A stretch of DNA of 64,000 nt from Planctomycetota bacterium (GTDB taxonomy: Bacteria; Planctomycetota; Phycisphaerae; Phycisphaerales; UBA1924). Within the stretch, counting starts at the first letter, position 1. The number at the start of each line of letters is the position of its first letter. The stretch spans positions 62,001 to 126,000 of the forward strand of contig JAFEBO010000008.1 in the NCBI GenBank assembly GCA_018242625.1. Direction: 5' to 3'. The notes below the pieces were generated by a model, which was given only the letters and a program-made list of their open reading frames with translations, had not been told where the DNA came from and ran no database searches. Positions 17,509 through 26,219 of the stretch are shown piece after piece. Both the position numbers and the translations under genes were made by a program.

Positions 17509-18918
17509 TCAAACCGATCGCCAGATCTTGCCGTCGCGTTGGACACGCCGGTACACGGTATCGCGCTCCACCGGCTTGAACCCCGCCTCGCGGATCGCCT
17601 TCTCGAGCGTCCAGACGTTCACTTCCTGGTGCGTGCTGCTCCCGCCGACTTTGGTGATGTCGTACCAGACGACGGTGCCGTCGATGTCGTCGGCGCCGGA
17701 CTGCAGCATGAGCTGGGCCATGGGCAGCGTCTGCATGATCCAGAAGGCTTTGACGTGCGGGAAGTTGTCGAGCATCAGGCGCGCGATGGCGAGCGTGCGG
17801 AGATTCTCTAGTCCGGCGGGGCCGGGGAGGTGCTCGAGTTCGCTGCCGTCGGGGAAGAAGGGGAGCGGGATGATGGTTTGGAAATAGCCGGGGGCACCAG
17901 CCACCTGGCACTTGGTACTAGGGGAAGAGCCGAAGGCGATGCGTTCGGGCAGGGGAGTTCCGGGGTGTGTGAGCGTGATTTCGGGGACATCGGCGCCTTC
18001 GTCGCCCGAGTAGCCAAGGTGGCCGGACTCCGCGTGCGGCGGCTCGTTGTCTTTCCTGGTGCCTGGTGCCAGGTGCACAGTGCCTTTGTATCCCATCCTC
18101 GCCAACGCCCGATCCTGCGCCCTTCGCAGCATGTCCATGTGCACAAGGCGGTCGTGGCGTTCTTCGATGTGGCCGTAGAGGATTGTGGCGTTGGTGTTGA
18201 GGCCCAGGTCGTGGGCGACGCGGTGGACATCGAGCCAGACATCCGAGCGGATCTTGCCCTTGTAGGCCTCATCGTGGACGCGGTCGTCGAAGACTTCGGC
18301 GCCGCCTCCGGGGAGTGATCCCAAGCCGGCTTCTTTGAGTTTTTCGAGGACCCAGCGGATGCCGCTGGCGCGGTCGTCGGCCTTGTAGACCTTGGCGATT
18401 TTGGCGAGGTGGACGATCTCGACGGCGGTGAAGGCCTTGACGTGCAGCTCGCTGCCGAGTTCGCGGGCGGTGTCGCGGATCGTGCTGACGAGATCGGTGT
18501 AGTAGGAGAAGGGGAGATAGGGGTGGAGGCCGCCGACAGAGTGCATCTCGGTCGCGCCGTTCTCAACAGCCTGGCGGACCTGATCCTTCACGTAGTCCAT
18601 GTCGCGGGTGTATGAACCCGGCTCGTCCTTCTTGCGGTAGAACTCGCAGAACTTGCAGGAGAGGGCGCAGACGTTGGAGTAGTTGAGGTGCCGATTGATG
18701 TTGTAATACGCGACATCACCGTGCAGCCGGCGGCGGACGAGATCGGCAAGTTCACAGACGGTCCAGATGTCGGGCGTGGTGAAGAGCAGATCGCCATCGT
18801 CGAGCGAAAGGCGCTCGCCGCGTTCAACCTTCGCGCGGATGCCATCGAGCCGCGCATCGGGGCGGGGGCCCGCAGAGGGGGCGGCCGTGGAAAGTCGGCG
18901 ATCGATCGTGGCGGTCAT
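17509..18918 (-). CDS. mqnE: Aminodeoxyfutalosine synthase MqnE (radical SAM) with in-frame insert
   Basis: A 469-residue radical-SAM enzyme of the futalosine menaquinone pathway, making aminodeoxyfutalosine from 3-(1-carboxyvinyl)oxybenzoate and SAM. The [4Fe-4S] motif is C84xxxC88xxC91 in VCALSCKFCEFYR. The C-terminal run KAFWIMQTLPMAQLMLQSGADDIDG is characteristic of MqnE rather than MqnC. The family length is about 370. The surplus is largely a segment of about 70 residues between RRAQD and GYFQTIIPL, where normal MqnE reads straight through. That segment coincides with a 192-base element with inverted ends. The start at 18918 has no Shine-Dalgarno, but a promoter lies immediately upstream. 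Whether the insert disturbs activity is unknown. Confidence 0.88.
   Translation of the reverse strand: MTATIDRRLSTAAPSAGPRPDARLDGIRAKVERGERLSLDDGDLLFTTPDIWTVCELADLVRRRLHGDVAYYNINRHLNYSNVCALSCKFCEFYRKKDEPGSYTRDMDYVKDQVRQAVENGATEMHSVGGLHPYLPFSYYTDLVSTIRDTARELGSELHVKAFTAVEIVHLAKIAKVYKADDRASGIRWVLEKLKEAGLGSLPGGGAEVFDDRVHDEAYKGKIRSDVWLDVHRVAHDLGLNTNATILYGHIEERHDRLVHMDMLRRAQDRALARMGYKGTVHLAPGTRKDNEPPHAESGHLGYSGDEGADVPEITLTHPGTPLPERIAFGSSPSTKCQVAGAPGYFQTIIPLPFFPDGSELEHLPGPAGLENLRTLAIARLMLDNFPHVKAFWIMQTLPMAQLMLQSGADDIDGTVVWYDITKVGGSSTHQEVNVWTLEKAIREAGFKPVERDTVYRRVQRDGKIWRSV
17893..18084. repeat. 192-base element with 30-base inverted ends inside mqnE
   Basis: The ends 17893-17922 and 18055-18084 are inverted copies of each other, 22 of 30 bases identical, with the shared core CACCTGGCAC. 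The span is 192 bases, exactly 64 codons, and keeps the mqnE frame open. It matches the position where the protein has an extra segment relative to ordinary MqnE. This looks like a small palindrome-ended (REP/MITE-like) element that became coding. No transposase is encoded. Confidence 0.55.
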
Positions 18919-18924
18919 CGATCA

Positions 18925-18953
18925 AGCGTAGAAAGGCGGCCGCGAAGTTTCAA
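18925..18953 (-). promoter_or_regulatory. Candidate sigma70 promoter of mqnE (leaderless)
   Basis: On the minus strand TTGAAA (18953-18948) is followed after 17 bases by TACGCT (18930-18925), ending six bases before the ATG. Transcription would begin at or next to the start codon, which fits the absence of a Shine-Dalgarno. Confidence 0.5.
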
Positions 18954-18966
18954 GAAATTTTGAAAC
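18947..18966. promoter_or_regulatory. Inverted repeat overlapping the mqnE -35 box
   Basis: GTTTCAA and TTGAAAC form a perfect 7-bp inverted repeat with a 6-base A/T spacer. One arm overlaps the -35 hexamer, so a repressor or activator site is plausible. The binding protein is unknown. Confidence 0.35.
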
Positions 18967-19004
18967 AGCCTGTTTTCTTGAGGAAATGGGCGGGTTTCGT
19001 GTGT

Positions 19005-20984
19005 TCAGCCAAGCCGCGGGAGGATGAACACGTCGACCAGTTTGTCGCCGATTCCCAGTAGCGCCGAACCCGCAATAAGCCCTGCGCAGATCGCCTCGAG
19101 CGAGCGGACCCAGAGGGTGTGGCCGATGGTTCCCTCGCGCTTTTCGTATCGGGAGTGGAGGAGTGTGAAGATGGCGGCGCCGACCCACATGCACATCGTG
19201 GCGCTCGGGGGAAGCACGACGCCCAGGCCGATGCTGACGGGGCTGAGCCAGAACTTGCCCTTGGTGAACATGCGGGCGATTTCAAAGACGAGCGCGGTGA
19301 AGGCGGCGATCGAGAGTGACCAGATGATCGAGGGGCTGAGGCCGTGGAAGCCGTGCTCGATGATGTCGGCGACGCCCTTCCACTGCACGGCGGAGGGCAT
19401 GGGGAACCGGTCGGTCGCCATGACATCCTGCACGTTGTCGCCGGGCTTGTAGTTTGAGAGGAACATCACGTAGAACAGGGGCGTGCTGACCAGGCCCCCG
19501 GCGACGATGCCGATGACGTGCCCGATCGCCTGCTGCCTGGGCTTGGCGCCGAGCATGTAGCCGGGCTTGATGTCGGAGAGGAGGTTGGCCGCGTTGCTGG
19601 CGACGGACGCGGTGATGCCCGCGGTCATGAGGTTGACGCCGGGGTTGCTGCGGTCGAGCATGCCGAAGGTGAACTGGGGGATCTTGGCGAGTGCGCCGGT
19701 GGGGGTCCAGCTCGTGAGCGCCATGGCGTTGGTGCAGATAAGAGAGAGGGCGAAGATCAGAGGCATGGCGACGATGGTCATCCAGTAGGGCACGCCGTAC
19801 CAGTGGTTGGCCATCCACGCGACGAGCACGGCAAGAATGGGCACGCCGATGAACGAGTACTTGAGGGGCAGCTCGATATGGGCGACGGGGTCGACCTTCT
19901 CCTTTTCGCGACCGAAGAGGCCGGAGAATGCGTCGATGATCACCTTGGGCTTGGCGAAGAGGGCGACGAGCGACCCGACGACCATGATGCCGACGCCCCA
20001 CCAGATGGACCACTGATTCAGGATCTCACGCTGGCTGATGGCAACGGCTTTGCCGTTGACGACGCGTTCGACGATGTCTCCGTTTCGGATCATGATCGGC
20101 GCGAGGATCGCGTAGTTGATGATCATGCCGATGAGCATGCTCGTGGCGGTGCGGATTCCCATCAGGCCGCCGGTTCCGAGCATCGCGATATCGAGCGTGG
20201 GGCGGAGGCCGAGCGTGCGGAAGTCGACGCCGGCGATGTTGGGGATCCAGAGCTTGCTGTCGGGCTGCGAGGCAAGGTTGTAGTACCAGGCGTCGAGTTG
20301 CTCGTTGAAGTGGTGCGCGGTTTTCATGCCCAGGGCGTGGACCCAGAGCAGCTTCATGTAGGCTTCGCCGGCGATGATCTGGATGAACGCAGCGATCCCG
20401 GCGGCGGCGAGCAGCGCCTTGGCCTGGATCATGCCGATGGCGCCCTTGCCCGTGTAGAGCGTGTCGAGGACCACGCCGCAGGCGCGGCCTTCGGGGAAGG
20501 GCTGCTGCTCGTCGTTGATGAACCGACGCTTCATGGGAAAGGCCACGAGCACGCCCATCGCCGCGGTGACGAAGTTGAACGCGAGGATCTGGTACCACGG
20601 CAGGACCGTGTTGGCCTTCCAGAAGTACGCCGCGAAGCTCGACATGAGCGGCACGGTCATGTATCCGGCGGAGGTCGCGATCGACTGCATCGCGTTGTTT
20701 TCGAGAATGGTCATGTCCTGCGCGGCGCGCATGGCGGACAGGAACTTGAACATCGCGTAGGCGAGGATGACCGAGGTCAGCCCGACGCCGAGGGTGATGC
20801 CGGTCTTGGCGCTCACATAGAGATTGGTGGCCGAGAGCACGCCCCCGAGGACAAAGCCGGTGAGGGCGGATCGGAACGTGAGCTGGGGCATGTCGCCGCG
20901 GAAGACGTTGGCGAGCCACCAGCGGTCCTTTTCTTCACGGGACCACGTCTGAACCTGTTCTTCGGTGAGGGTGGGGATGGCCAT
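19005..20984 (-). CDS. OPT family transporter (first of tandem pair)
   Basis: A 659-residue polytopic inner-membrane protein of the oligopeptide transporter (OPT) superfamily, with about 14-16 hydrophobic segments. Recognisable parts are the N-terminal DMPQLTFRSALTGFVLGGVLSATNLYVS, FPMKRRFINDEQQPFPEGRACG and GASSDLLSDIK-like ASNAANLLSDIKPGYMLGAKPRQQ. OPT proteins import peptides or metal-siderophore complexes by proton coupling; the substrate here is unknown. The larger OPT paralogue lies 87 bases upstream on the same strand, so the two may form one unit. A short hairpin (CGCTCT/AGAGCG) sits in the gap near 21032-21046. Confidence 0.88.
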   Translation of the reverse strand: MAIPTLTEEQVQTWSREEKDRWWLANVFRGDMPQLTFRSALTGFVLGGVLSATNLYVSAKTGITLGVGLTSVILAYAMFKFLSAMRAAQDMTILENNAMQSIATSAGYMTVPLMSSFAAYFWKANTVLPWYQILAFNFVTAAMGVLVAFPMKRRFINDEQQPFPEGRACGVVLDTLYTGKGAIGMIQAKALLAAAGIAAFIQIIAGEAYMKLLWVHALGMKTAHHFNEQLDAWYYNLASQPDSKLWIPNIAGVDFRTLGLRPTLDIAMLGTGGLMGIRTATSMLIGMIINYAILAPIMIRNGDIVERVVNGKAVAISQREILNQWSIWWGVGIMVVGSLVALFAKPKVIIDAFSGLFGREKEKVDPVAHIELPLKYSFIGVPILAVLVAWMANHWYGVPYWMTIVAMPLIFALSLICTNAMALTSWTPTGALAKIPQFTFGMLDRSNPGVNLMTAGITASVASNAANLLSDIKPGYMLGAKPRQQAIGHVIGIVAGGLVSTPLFYVMFLSNYKPGDNVQDVMATDRFPMPSAVQWKGVADIIEHGFHGLSPSIIWSLSIAAFTALVFEIARMFTKGKFWLSPVSIGLGVVLPPSATMCMWVGAAIFTLLHSRYEKREGTIGHTLWVRSLEAICAGLIAGSALLGIGDKLVDVFILPRLG

Positions 20985-21071
20985 GGGGTGGAAAGAGTAC
21001 CCGGATTAGGGGCCAGGGTTGCGGAGTGAACCGCTCTTCAAGAGCGAGCGCCGAGGGCCGGTGGTGGAAGG

Positions 21072-23570
21072 TCAGGTCAAATACCCGGCCGCAATCAGCA
21101 GTCCGACAACGGTTGCCGTGATCGCCAAGCCTGCGGACATGAGAGATTCGCCCGCGATCAGGCCGGATGCGATCGGAATGTTGTACTTCTCCGAGGTCTT
21201 CGGTGAGATCTTCGCCCAGATCAGAGCGATGACGGCGCCAACGAAGAATGAGAACGCATTCTGGAACGGCATGACCCACGCCAGGCCCATGCCGGTGGCT
21301 GAAGGCATATATGCCCGGTACTTCTGAGGAAGCAGCCGGTCAATGACGGGCAACACAATGCCGATGGCGGCGCCGATGAAGATCGACCACACGGCGGACG
21401 GGGGCAATTCCGAAACACCCTTGACAAGGACGCGAGCGACAGCTTCCCACGCGCGTGTGGATGGCAGCGCGAACGATTCCAGCTTCTCGCGGTTGGGCAC
21501 CATCAGATACCAGATCGGAACGATTGCAATGGTCCCGAAGAACACGCCGAAGAACTGGGCGAGGAACTGCTTTCGCGGATTCGCGCCCAGCAGGTAGCCT
21601 GTCTTGAGATCCGTCAGCAAGTCCGCCGAAGACGACGCGCTGTTCGCCGCGATGCCTGCCGATGCGAGGTTGGCGCTGATGTTTGCCGGTGCGAGCCCTG
21701 CGAACATGAGCTGCATCACTTTGCCCATCGCACCGATCGGCGTCGTATCTGTCTCACCCGTTGCGCGGCTCGCGACGAGCGACAGCACGAAGGACATCGC
21801 TACCGCGATGACGCCCGCGTACCAGCTCACGTTGAATGCCTGAATCTGCAGCCAGACCATCGCGATGGTGATCGGGACCATTCCCAGGATCATCCAGCTT
21901 CCCGGCACTTCGATGTTCGTGAGCTCGGACCGCTCGTGCAGGCCCGCTTCGGTGCGCTGGCCGCGGAACGCGCGGACCAGAGTCTTCCATTGCAGTGCCA
22001 CCGCCATCAATGAAGAGAACACCATCAGCGATGTGCCGCCCCAGAGCGACCAGCGGGTGATGACGATCGTTCCGTGGCCCCAATCCCAGATGAAGTTCGG
22101 TTGGTAACGGAGCGTATTGAACGCTGCGGTGCGGGCCTTCTCGACATCGACTTCGGAAGCACCACCCGCCTTGGCCTTCGCGGCCGCTTCGTTGCTCGCC
22201 TTGATCGCATCGCGGTTGGAGTAGTTGACGGCGGCAACACGCGCGGCTGCACTGCCGATTTCGGTCGCGATCGCTTCACGCTGGTCGGCGAGTTGCTTGT
22301 CGCTTAGCTTGGGAACGACGCGGTTTTCCGCCTTGGCGGCTTTCTCGGCGTGTTCGTCGGCCTGGGCGAGTTCGGCGAGCGAGATGTTTGCGGCGTTCTG
22401 TGCTGCCGCTGTGACCGGGCCCGGATCGATGCCGAGTTTTTCAGCGGCGGCGCTCGCAGCAGCGACTGCTGCGGCGGCGAGTTGTGCCGGTGTGGACGCG
22501 GACTTGGAGGTTGCAACGGACGCATCAAGCACGGCCTTTGCCGGCGCTTCAAAGTGTGCGGCATCGACGGCCGCGAGCTTCGGACCGACCACGCCATACA
22601 GCAAGAGCGAACTGAGTACGAGTGAAACGCTGATGCGCATGCCGACGATCATGCCGGCAGCGATCAGGAGCGCTGAAGGTTCGAACGCGAATCCCGCCGG
22701 GTGCCTTCCACCCGGATACAAACGATTGATGACATTCATCTCGATTTCGCTGGGGATGCGGATGCGATTGCCAAAGAAATCGAAGAAGCGACGGAGGAAC
22801 CCGACCTTCTCGAGCACATCGTTGCCGACGCGCAGGAAGCCGACGAGCAGCCCGAGCGCAAGGCAGATGACGAGGGCATAGGCCTTGTGAAGCGCCTCCA
22901 CGCTCTGGCTATAGAGGCTGCGGAGCGTTTCTGCCGCGGCGATCCCGGAGGGGAAAGGAAGCTGCTCGTGATTGATCATTTGCCGCTTCATGGGGATGGC
23001 GAGGAAAACGCCCATGAGGCCGGTGCAGAAGGTGAAGAGCGTGAGGATGCCGGGCGTGCCACCGGGGACTTCCCACGTGGGCATATCGGCCGCCGTCTTG
23101 CCTGCGGGGATGTCCTGGAGCAGTGCGAGCGCGCCGAACATGGTGGCGATGGTCGATCCAGTTGAGTAGCCAGCCGCGGACGCGCAGCTCGCCATACAGG
23201 CGTTCTCGAGCACCGACATCTGGCTGACGCGTTTGCCGGAACAAAGGACGACAAAGTTCCACATCACAAACGAGATCACGCAAGCCGTGATCGCGATGCC
23301 GAAGGCCCAGCCGATCGAGAGTGTCGTGTAGAGGTTCGCGGCAGACATCAGCATGCCGAGCACGCCGCCGACGATGACCGCGCGCCACGTGAGCTGCGGC
23401 ATCCGGTCGCCCTGGTAGACGGTTTTGAACCAGTGAGCGTCTTTCTGTTCGGAGGTCATGCCGCTCGTGTCGGCGGGAAGTTCCGGCATCGCGTCGATGT
23501 CTTCGGCAGGGAGCGTGGCTTCGGGGTGTGCAGGTGGGTGCGCGGGGCCTTGCGGCGTGGTGCTGCTCAT
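21072..23570 (-). CDS. OPT family transporter with large Ala-rich insert
   Basis: An 832-residue OPT-superfamily permease, paralogous to the downstream 659-residue gene (shared PQLTWRAVIVGGVLGMLMSAANLY and IPMKRQMINHEQLPFPSG). I use the ATG at 23570; a TTG at 23579 is also possible, and neither has a clear Shine-Dalgarno. The size difference is mainly a soluble Ala/Glu/Lys-rich segment at about residues 335-490 between two membrane helices. The paralogue has only about 25 residues at this point. The insert looks helical, possibly coiled. The N-terminus carries about 45 Pro-rich cytoplasmic residues. Substrate unknown. Confidence 0.87.
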   Translation of the reverse strand: MSSTTPQGPAHPPAHPEATLPAEDIDAMPELPADTSGMTSEQKDAHWFKTVYQGDRMPQLTWRAVIVGGVLGMLMSAANLYTTLSIGWAFGIAITACVISFVMWNFVVLCSGKRVSQMSVLENACMASCASAAGYSTGSTIATMFGALALLQDIPAGKTAADMPTWEVPGGTPGILTLFTFCTGLMGVFLAIPMKRQMINHEQLPFPSGIAAAETLRSLYSQSVEALHKAYALVICLALGLLVGFLRVGNDVLEKVGFLRRFFDFFGNRIRIPSEIEMNVINRLYPGGRHPAGFAFEPSALLIAAGMIVGMRISVSLVLSSLLLYGVVGPKLAAVDAAHFEAPAKAVLDASVATSKSASTPAQLAAAAVAAASAAAEKLGIDPGPVTAAAQNAANISLAELAQADEHAEKAAKAENRVVPKLSDKQLADQREAIATEIGSAAARVAAVNYSNRDAIKASNEAAAKAKAGGASEVDVEKARTAAFNTLRYQPNFIWDWGHGTIVITRWSLWGGTSLMVFSSLMAVALQWKTLVRAFRGQRTEAGLHERSELTNIEVPGSWMILGMVPITIAMVWLQIQAFNVSWYAGVIAVAMSFVLSLVASRATGETDTTPIGAMGKVMQLMFAGLAPANISANLASAGIAANSASSSADLLTDLKTGYLLGANPRKQFLAQFFGVFFGTIAIVPIWYLMVPNREKLESFALPSTRAWEAVARVLVKGVSELPPSAVWSIFIGAAIGIVLPVIDRLLPQKYRAYMPSATGMGLAWVMPFQNAFSFFVGAVIALIWAKISPKTSEKYNIPIASGLIAGESLMSAGLAITATVVGLLIAAGYLT

Positions 23571-23618
23571 GACGAACAAGATATCACGCAGGCAGCGGTC
23601 ATGTGCGGGCGCGGAGTT

Positions 23619-24119
23619 TCAGGAAATCGCCCGAACCCGCACCTGGGCCGCATCGACATGAACCACCCGAACCCTGGTTCCGGGGCGGATGAAGTCGGTC
23701 TCGCAGAGCGCATCGTGGCGCTGGCCGTCGATCTCGATCTGGCCGACGGGACGCAGGTCCGTGACGGCGGTTGCCTCCCGTCCCATGAGCTGCATCCGGT
23801 CCTTGACGAACTGGTCTTCACGCCGCAATTTGTCCGCCACCTCTTCTTCGCTCGGCACGCCGATCATGCGTCGGCCAAGGGCGGTGTTCTGCCAGATCGA
23901 GACGCCGGCGTACAGGACTCCCGGGACAGCGAAGAGCATCCCGATCAGGCCCATCAGCCCCCACAGCGGGCTGAATCGGAAGAGGCACACAAGCCCGGTG
24001 ATCGCGCACGCGGCGGATGCGAGGGCAATCGCCCCGGCGCTCGGAACGAAAAACTCGAGCGCCAGCAGCAGCAGCGCCGTGAGCAAAAGCCCGATTCCCC
24101 AGAGCAGGAGCGGATCCAT
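23619..24119 (-). CDS. NfeD-like membrane protein with C-terminal OB fold
   Basis: A short-form NfeD protein of about 166 residues. Hydrophobic segments cover the first about 80 residues (LLLWGIGLLLTALLLLALEF, then two more). A soluble OB-fold-type domain follows, ending GREATAVTDLRPVGQIEIDGQRHDALCETDFIRPGTRVRVVHVD, the NfeD C-terminal signature. I take ATG 24119; the frame is open to 24143 and neither start has a good ribosome binding site. It is 45 bases downstream of the long NfeD gene on the same strand. NfeD proteins are thought to act with flotillin/SPFH proteins in membrane quality control, and floA is about 8 kb away. Confidence 0.85.
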   Translation of the reverse strand: MDPLLLWGIGLLLTALLLLALEFFVPSAGAIALASAACAITGLVCLFRFSPLWGLMGLIGMLFAVPGVLYAGVSIWQNTALGRRMIGVPSEEEVADKLRREDQFVKDRMQLMGREATAVTDLRPVGQIEIDGQRHDALCETDFIRPGTRVRVVHVDAAQVRVRAIS

Positions 24120-24164
24120 GAGCCCAAAGCGTAAGCGCCGCAACCGGCGCGGGGATGTCCGGTG

Positions 24165-26066
24165 TTATGCCTCGCGCACCGACTCGACCCCGATGCGGAA
24201 CGGCGTCACGCTCACGACCCGCACGCGACTGCCCTGATCGATAAAGCCGAACTCGGCCACGACATCATGGAGCTTTCCGTTGAGGTCCATCTTCCCGGAG
24301 GGCCTGAGCGGGGTCGCCGCAACGCCCTCATCCCCGACGCGCACTTCGTCCTGGCTCATGGCGGCGAGCATCGAGACTTCGCCGCCCGATTCAAAGTCGG
24401 GATTCTGCAGCACCAGCCGGCGAAGAGCCGGGATGTTCGCGATGTTGCGGTAGACAAAGAAGAGCGTGATCCATGTTGTGGCCGCGGCGAGGATGAGTGT
24501 CGTCACTCCCGTGGCCAGCCCCGAGCGAAACTCCGCGGCGGAGGCGCCGATTCCGCTCGAACCGGGAATAAAGACCCCGATCAATCCGACCACAAGACAC
24601 AGGATCCCCAGAATGCCGGGTATTCCAAAGCCCGGCAGAACCAGGATCTCGGCAGCGAGCAGCAGGATCCCCAGGACGATGGCGGCGAGCTGCCACCACA
24701 TCGCCATGCCGACAACCAGGGAGGGCAGAAAAAGCCCGACGAGGCAGAAAAACCCGATGGTCCCCGGGATCGTGATTCCCGGTGAGAACATCTCGATGAA
24801 AAGACAGATCAGGAAGATCGTGACGAGCAGCCCCCGCACCCACGAGCGCGACATGAAACGCGCGAACTCTTCGGACCACGATTCATCCAGCCTCGTCACG
24901 CCCGGAGCCGCCAGAAAGGTCGCGAGCTGCGCGTCGTTATCGATCGCCTCAACGTCGGGTGTCTGACCCGCACTCGCCGCGCTGTTCGCCGCGAAGCCGA
25001 AGTAGGCCATCTCTCCCGCCCGGAGGACGATGGCGCCGTCTCCGTTGCAGATCTTGGCCAGAAGGCGGTAACGGTCCGGGTCGGAAGTGTCGATGCGGGG
25101 GCGCATGGAAGGACTTGCGCCGGCGAGACTGAGCGCTTCGTTCAGCTTGCCGCCAAGCCGGCCGATGGTCGGTGAAGCGGGAGAAAAGGAGGACTCTTCC
25201 GAATCCCCCTGCGGAGCGGTGTGCCGGGAAGCGGATGCGGGGGCGGGTTGAACCGGGTGAGCCCCGGCGCGCCGGTTTTTTTCGTTGCTGCCCACCGAGG
25301 CCGTCGCGACCATCGGCTGGAGGATGGGCTGATCGGGAAAGAGCGCCTCGAATTCGGCGCGGTCGATGGCGAAGCGCGTCCCGGTTCGGGAATCTTCGAC
25401 CCACCAGAGTTCGGCGTCGGTCGCGACGATGGCCTGCACGAGCAGTTCGTCCCACTGGTACGCACCGACGTTGCGGTTGTGCCGGCGGGCGGAATCGACC
25501 ACGTCGGCCAGCAGCGGCGGGAGAAACTTCTGGCGCTCGTCGTCGTTCAGGCCGCGGATCTGCGTCGAAAACGAGTACGGATCGACGGCGCGGATGACCT
25601 TTGCATCGCCGAAGCCCGCACTGCCCGCGACAACGATCTCGCGGCACGCGAGCGCGATGATCGCGCCGCCGGAATAGGCCTGCGGATGGATCCACGCCAC
25701 GGTATTGCGGACAGGCGAGTTTTTCAGAAGGTTGGAGATTTCCAGGACGGCGCCGAGCTCGCCGCCCGGCGTGTCGAGATCGAGGATGATCGCATCGGCC
25801 CCTCCCGCGACCGCGTCGTCGAGGCGCCGCTTCATCGCGTGCGCGGTGATGGAATCGATGGGCCCCTGGACTGTCAGTATGAACGGATTCTTTGCCTGCC
25901 GCGCGGCGCTGACAGCGGTCGCCCGTGATGCGTCGCGGGGGTCGGGCGATGGTGGCGTGGCCGCGGGATCGGCCGCGAACCCATCGCGCCCCGGCAGCAA
26001 TGCCAGGGTCAGGAGCAGCAAGCCCAGCAGGAGGCGGAGCGGGATAAAACGGTGCACGCCGCGCAT
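24165..26066 (-). CDS. NfeD-family membrane-bound ClpP-class serine protease
   Basis: A 633-residue long-form NfeD protein. A signal peptide (LRLLLGLLLLTLALLPGRDGFA) leads to a periplasmic ClpP/SppA-like protease domain. It has DAIILDLDTPGGELGAVLEIS and, about 40 residues on, HPQAYSGGAIIALACREIVV, where the Ser after Tyr is the expected nucleophile. A Pro/Ser-rich spacer of about 60 residues near 270-330 interrupts the region before the membrane part. The latter has four to five hydrophobic segments and an NfeD OB-fold C-terminus (GVAATPLRPSGKMDLNGKLHDVVAEFGFIDQ). It is paired with the short NfeD gene just downstream. Likely role: regulated proteolysis at membrane microdomains. Confidence 0.9.
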   Translation of the reverse strand: MRGVHRFIPLRLLLGLLLLTLALLPGRDGFAADPAATPPSPDPRDASRATAVSAARQAKNPFILTVQGPIDSITAHAMKRRLDDAVAGGADAIILDLDTPGGELGAVLEISNLLKNSPVRNTVAWIHPQAYSGGAIIALACREIVVAGSAGFGDAKVIRAVDPYSFSTQIRGLNDDERQKFLPPLLADVVDSARRHNRNVGAYQWDELLVQAIVATDAELWWVEDSRTGTRFAIDRAEFEALFPDQPILQPMVATASVGSNEKNRRAGAHPVQPAPASASRHTAPQGDSEESSFSPASPTIGRLGGKLNEALSLAGASPSMRPRIDTSDPDRYRLLAKICNGDGAIVLRAGEMAYFGFAANSAASAGQTPDVEAIDNDAQLATFLAAPGVTRLDESWSEEFARFMSRSWVRGLLVTIFLICLFIEMFSPGITIPGTIGFFCLVGLFLPSLVVGMAMWWQLAAIVLGILLLAAEILVLPGFGIPGILGILCLVVGLIGVFIPGSSGIGASAAEFRSGLATGVTTLILAAATTWITLFFVYRNIANIPALRRLVLQNPDFESGGEVSMLAAMSQDEVRVGDEGVAATPLRPSGKMDLNGKLHDVVAEFGFIDQGSRVRVVSVTPFRIGVESVREA

Positions 26067-26219
26067 GTGTGATAATAGATTCGGTCCGGGGACGGGCCGG
26101 TTTCAGGCGCTCAAAGCGCGAAATCATGCCGCGCGCTGCAAGAAAACGCGTGCGGGCGCAAACTCCTGGTGTCGGGTGATCTCGGGGCACCGCTCCGGCG
26201 GCACAATGGAGACATAGCG

